From Pedobacter sp. (GTDB taxonomy: Bacteria > Bacteroidota > Bacteroidia > Sphingobacteriales > Sphingobacteriaceae), in assembly GCA_004295885.1 (NCBI GenBank), contig SEDG01000066.1, positions 1-9,934 on the forward strand: a stretch of DNA of 9,934 bases, in the 5' to 3' direction. Below the pieces are notes generated by a model that ran no database searches, was not told the DNA's origin, and saw only the letters and a program-made list of their open reading frames with translations. Shown piece by piece: positions 7,603-9,934 of the stretch. How positions within the stretch are numbered: position 1 is the first letter of the stretch; each line of letters begins with the position of its first letter. A program made the position numbers and the translations under genes.

Positions 7603-7965
7603 ATGCCTAAAAAAGTATTTATTTTTGATGATAATAACGATATTCTAGAACTTTGTACGCTGATTTTAGAAGATGCTGGTTACGAAATTAAAACTTCTGC
7701 AACCTCAAACAATATCGTAGACCAAGTATCGGCCTATATGCCAGATTTAATCTTTATGGATAACTGGCTACCCGATGTTGGCGGTATTGAAGCTACGCAA
7801 GAATTAAAATCTCACCCAGATTTAAAAAACATTCCTGTTATTTATTTTTCGGCCAACAACGATGTAAGCTCATTGGCGACAAAAGCAGGAGCTGATAGCT
7901 TTTTAGCAAAACCTTTCGACATACACGCCTTGGAAGAAATTGTAAGCGCACATATTGAGAAATAA
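7603..7965 (+). CDS. Stand-alone response regulator receiver
   Basis: A 120-residue single receiver domain, last gene of the operon, 11 bp after the methylesterase stop. It has acidic D9 and D10, phosphoacceptor D53 (FMDNWLPDVGG, with N54 and W55 in place of the more usual small or hydrophobic residues), S83 and K103 (LAKPFD), so it should be phosphorylatable. It is distinctly different from the other stand-alone receiver at 5831-6205, so it is not a recent copy of it. No output domain follows. Its position directly after the receiver-less CheB gene makes it a candidate to supply, in trans, the receiver that classical CheB carries in cis; equally it may be the operon's terminal phosphate acceptor. 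The partner is unproven. The gene is complete and ends with TAA. Confidence 0.92.
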   Translation: MPKKVFIFDDNNDILELCTLILEDAGYEIKTSATSNNIVDQVSAYMPDLIFMDNWLPDVGGIEATQELKSHPDLKNIPVIYFSANNDVSSLATKAGADSFLAKPFDIHALEEIVSAHIEK

Positions 7966-8017
7966 TTCTTTAGAAGCGCAAGTTGAGATGCAATGATTAA
8001 AGTTAGTCCAGCTTTCC

Positions 8018-8068
8018 GCTCAATCTTTTTGTCCTTCGACAAGCTCAGGATGACAAAAAGGATTACGC
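8018..8068. repeat. Dispersed intergenic repeat hairpin
   Basis: The core TCCTTCGACAAGCTCAGGAT (8032-8051) followed by GACA is a sequence I recognise as a widespread dispersed intergenic repeat in Bacteroidota and some other genomes. Here TTTTTGTC (8026-8033) pairs with GACAAAAA (8052-8059). The stem extends outward through AATC/GATT (8022-8025 with 8061-8064, one G bulged) to GC/GC at 8018-8019 with 8067-8068. When translated, the core gives the peptide SFDKLRMT, which I recall in many spurious hypothetical proteins. Recognition is from memory, not a database search. Confidence 0.65.
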
Positions 8069-8086
8069 TTCAATCTGGGCTATTTA

Positions 8087-8133
8087 ACTTAAGCCAGTGC
8101 AGGGAAACCGTGCCTAATTGCGGCAGATTAAGT
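8087..8133 (+). other. Possible folded RNA stem with GAAA tetraloop
   Basis: ACTTAA (8087-8092) pairs with TTAAGT (8128-8133), and GCC (8093-8095) with GGC (8122-8124) across a 3-nt bulge. Inside, GCAGG (8099-8103) pairs with CC (8108-8109) and TGC (8111-8113), with G8110 bulged, closing a GNRA-type GAAA loop at 8104-8107. If the operon is transcribed past 7965, this would fold in the 3' UTR. No known ncRNA class is recognised; chance folding is possible. Confidence 0.25.
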
Positions 8134-8155
8134 GTACTAAACCCGATTGCACGAA

Positions 8156-8193
8156 AAGCCCGCATCCCGATTTCTTCATCGGGATGCGGGCTT
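8156..8193. terminator. Perfect 16-bp GC-rich hairpin, terminator-like
   Basis: AAGCCCGCATCCCGAT (8156-8171) and its exact complement (8178-8193) flank a 6-nt loop. The position between convergent genes suits a shared terminator. On the minus strand the stem runs into TTTT, giving a short U tail that could end the barrel transcript; on the plus strand only TT follows before GAAG, so termination there would be weak. The hairpin may primarily be part of the surrounding mobile or repeat element, with termination a by-product. Confidence 0.5.
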
Positions 8194-8251
8194 GAAGTAA
8201 AAGCGGGACTAACATTGAAATGAAACACAGGTTTACCTTTTCTAATACTAT

Positions 8252-8262
8252 TCCCGCTTTTA
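8252..8262. repeat. Extra copy of the element's terminal-repeat motif
   Basis: TCCCGCTTTTA here is the exact reverse complement of TAAAAGCGGGA at 8198-8208, giving an 11-bp inverted repeat with a 43-nt spacer. It is in the same orientation as the left terminal repeat of the 8002-8213 element and ends four bases before the barrel stop codon. It may mark an alternative end of the element, or form a second long-range hairpin. Confidence 0.4.
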
Positions 8263-8266
8263 ACTA

Positions 8267-9934
8267 TTAATTCTTCATTCTTCCTTGCTCAGATTCTGTT
8301 CCGGTAGAACGACGACGAGCAGGCTTAATTTCATTTTTACCGAAACGATAAGAGAAACTAATTCTACCAATCTGAGTTTCGTTTTTCTGGTACAAATCAT
8401 ATTTCAACCCTGGATATGCACTTGTTAACTCGCTGTCGTTGGTGTTAAATACATCGCTCAGCGCCAACTTTAAACTTGCTTGTTTGTTAAATAGTGACTT
8501 GCTTATACCTGCATCAATAGAATAACGTGAGCTAAGGCTAAGTGTACCGTAATCTAATGGCGATTCGTAACTTCCACTTAGCTCGGCTGTTAAGCCTTTA
8601 GCGATTAAAAAGGTATTTTGCATTCTAAATTGATAGGCGGTTTTTCCAGTGTTTAATGCTTGTCCAGCTAAATTCGGAGATTCAAAACTTAAGTGGAAAA
8701 CGTTTAAATTATTATTCATATCCCACCATTTACCAATTTTAACCGGGATATTTAAATTTGCCCCGTAAGATGTGTTTTTAGCAATGTTTGCATCAGTTTG
8801 ATACAAAGCTTTTTGTGTTGCGTCAGGCAAAATCACTTGTGTAATCGCATCATTAGTTCTGCTATAGTTTACCGATAAACTGTATTTCTGTAATAAAGTA
8901 TAACTTACCTCAAAACTGTTGGTATACTGCGGGTTTAAGAAAGGATTTCCCTTGCTGTAAGTATATTGGTCTAAGTAATAAAGAAATGGATTTAAGGCAT
9001 CGTAACTTGGTCTATCGATCCTTCGGCTGTAAGAAAAGCCAACCTGATTGTTTTTAGACAAGGTTTGTTGTACAAAGAAAGTAGGAAACAAGTCCCAGTA
9101 ATTTCTTTCTACCACATTATTTGTGGTAATTAAGTTCCCTTTTGAAGAAGTCTGCTCAACCCTTAAACCTAGTTGGATACTTGTGTTTTTAAATTGTTTG
9201 TTCAGGTTTGCATAGGCTGCATTTACATTCTCATCGTAAACAAATTGATTGCTGCGGCGGGCATCGTTTTGCCAAACATTAGCTACTAGTTGCTCTGCCC
9301 TTAAGTTGTTATCTGTTTTAACCCAGCTACTTTTTAGCCCCGCTTCTAATTTTAAGGTTTTACTCAACGAAACATTATAATCAACTTTGAACGCCTTGAT
9401 ATTAATTTCCGAAGGGGTACCATTACGGGTATATTCTGTTGGCTTTTTCACACTTCCATTAGCTAATAAAAAACTGTTTTCAAAGGCAGTACCGTCATTC
9501 CCTTTGTACTTAGAATAATCTAAATCGACCGATATTTCTGAACCAGCCGTATCTAACACAGATTTATAGTTAATGTTATAGGCCATATTATTGTACTTAT
9601 TGGTTTGTAAGTTATTAGCAACTAAAGAAGAGTCTATAACCGAAAAGCTTGGGCCGATTTTTGTGTTAGTTAAAGAGTGTTCGTTTCCACTGTTCGAATA
9701 GCCATTTACCAAAACACCGATTGTATTTTTCTTATCAATAAAGAAGTCCAGACCAGCTTTATAATTATTGTTATTCATCTTTCTGTTCATGTCTCCAGCT
9801 TGAGAGAAATAAGTGTTTGGAGTACCATTTGAGATTCTATCAATAGCAATAAAGTTGTCTCGCTCAATATTGTTATAGTTGTAATTTCCAAAAATATTAA
9901 CCTTTGCTGTCCTATGGTTTAGGTTGATGCCTGC
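8267..9934 (-). CDS. Outer-membrane beta-barrel (TonB-receptor-like) protein, C-terminal part
   Basis: The last 555 residues of an outer-membrane barrel protein; the frame stays open to the right edge of the window, so the N-terminus (signal peptide, probable carboxypeptidase-like and plug domains) is outside. The ATG at 9790 is internal, because the 48 codons before it are open and in the same barrel-like style (for example NIFGNYNYNN). The sequence is a succession of alternating aromatic/polar strands with Asn-rich turns. Around 8930-9030 it carries the segment with FSYSRRIDRPSY and GNPFLNPQY, characteristic of the Bacteroidota OMP_b-brl_3 (PF14905) group. The last barrel strand is ISFSYRFGK, followed by an unusual basic, polar tail of about 20 residues (with ARRRSTG). 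Full length in this group is usually about 800 residues. Cargo is unknown. It converges on the signalling operon, with no evident functional link. Confidence 0.88.
   Translation of the reverse strand, partial: AGINLNHRTAKVNIFGNYNYNNIERDNFIAIDRISNGTPNTYFSQAGDMNRKMNNNNYKAGLDFFIDKKNTIGVLVNGYSNSGNEHSLTNTKIGPSFSVIDSSLVANNLQTNKYNNMAYNINYKSVLDTAGSEISVDLDYSKYKGNDGTAFENSFLLANGSVKKPTEYTRNGTPSEINIKAFKVDYNVSLSKTLKLEAGLKSSWVKTDNNLRAEQLVANVWQNDARRSNQFVYDENVNAAYANLNKQFKNTSIQLGLRVEQTSSKGNLITTNNVVERNYWDLFPTFFVQQTLSKNNQVGFSYSRRIDRPSYDALNPFLYYLDQYTYSKGNPFLNPQYTNSFEVSYTLLQKYSLSVNYSRTNDAITQVILPDATQKALYQTDANIAKNTSYGANLNIPVKIGKWWDMNNNLNVFHLSFESPNLAGQALNTGKTAYQFRMQNTFLIAKGLTAELSGSYESPLDYGTLSLSSRYSIDAGISKSLFNKQASLKLALSDVFNTNDSELTSAYPGLKYDLYQKNETQIGRISFSYRFGKNEIKPARRRSTGTESEQGRMKN

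Larger units (their letters stand above)
8002..8213. mobile_element. MITE-like palindromic element bounded by 14-bp inverted repeats
   Basis: GTTAGTCCAGCTTT (8002-8015) is matched in inverted orientation by AAAGCGGGACTAAC (8200-8213), 13 of 14 positions, defining a 212-bp non-coding unit. Inside are three further structures: a long imperfect hairpin (8018-8068), a smaller stem with a GAAA loop (8087-8133) and a perfect 16-bp hairpin (8156-8193). Size, terminal inverted repeats, lack of coding capacity and intergenic position between convergent genes fit a miniature inverted-repeat or REP-type element. Flanks ATTAAA and ATTGAA match at 5 of 6 positions, too weak to claim a target-site duplication. 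No transposase is present. It could instead be a composite of unrelated dispersed repeats. Confidence 0.5.
7966..8266. other. Gene-free convergent intergenic region filled by palindromic repeats
   Basis: This 301-bp stretch separates the converging operon and barrel gene. I see no credible gene in it. Most of it (8002-8213) is the inverted-repeat-bounded element listed separately, which is visibly more GC-rich in its right half than the neighbouring genes. The remaining right flank (8214-8266) carries a further copy of the terminal-repeat motif next to the barrel stop codon. A 76-codon open frame at 7993-8223 reads through the repeat and is not considered real. Confidence 0.75.

Noticed and set aside
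7993..8223. 76-codon plus-strand open frame in the intergenic region
   Set aside because: It reads through the terminal repeat, the dispersed repeat (giving SFDKLRMT) and the hairpins; composition is not protein-like, and it is explained by the repeat element.
8267..9790. Treating the barrel gene as complete with an ATG start at 9790
   Set aside because: The frame is open for 48 more codons to the window edge with continuous barrel-like sequence, so the Met at 9790 is internal and the gene is partial.
1..9934. CRISPR array, tRNA, rRNA, prophage or attachment-site signatures
   Set aside because: I saw no regularly spaced direct repeats, no tRNA- or rRNA-like sequence, and no integrase or phage genes.

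Overview
The window looks like a chromosomal segment of a low-GC member of the Bacteroidota, most likely Sphingobacteriaceae and Pedobacter-like. The reasons are the AT-rich codon use, the near absence of Shine-Dalgarno sites, an outer-membrane beta-barrel protein of the Bacteroidota type (OMP_b-brl_3-like), and a dispersed intergenic repeat I associate with such genomes. The taxon is an inference from sequence character; no marker gene is present.

Layout. (1) 57-893, plus strand: a membrane-anchored neutral zinc metallopeptidase of the YpfJ type. (2) 894-1077: a short AT-rich spacer with a dyad. (3) 1078-7965, plus strand: a tight six-gene signalling operon. In order it encodes a cytoplasmic REC-histidine kinase, a 1196-residue CHASE3-HAMP-GAF hybrid kinase with three C-terminal REC domains, a stand-alone REC protein, a CheR-type methyltransferase (GTG start), a CheB-type methylesterase without a receiver domain, and a second stand-alone REC protein. 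Three of the junctions overlap. (4) 7966-8266: a 301-bp gene-free stretch occupied mostly by a palindrome-rich, inverted-repeat-bounded, MITE-like element. (5) 8267-9934, minus strand: the C-terminal 555 residues of an outer-membrane TonB-receptor-like barrel, which runs off the right edge and converges on the operon.

How the genes may work together. The operon has two kinases and six receiver domains but no DNA-binding or other recognisable output domain. It also has no CheA, CheW or MCP. CheR and CheB are thus paired with a CHASE3 sensor kinase instead of a chemoreceptor. The likeliest reading is a phosphorelay whose sensor is tuned by glutamate methylation, possibly on the long Glu/Gln-rich coiled coil between GAF and the kinase core. 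The gene content is seen directly. The methylation link is inference. The gene arrangement resembles ones I recall from other bacteria, so the novelty is mechanistic rather than in gene content.
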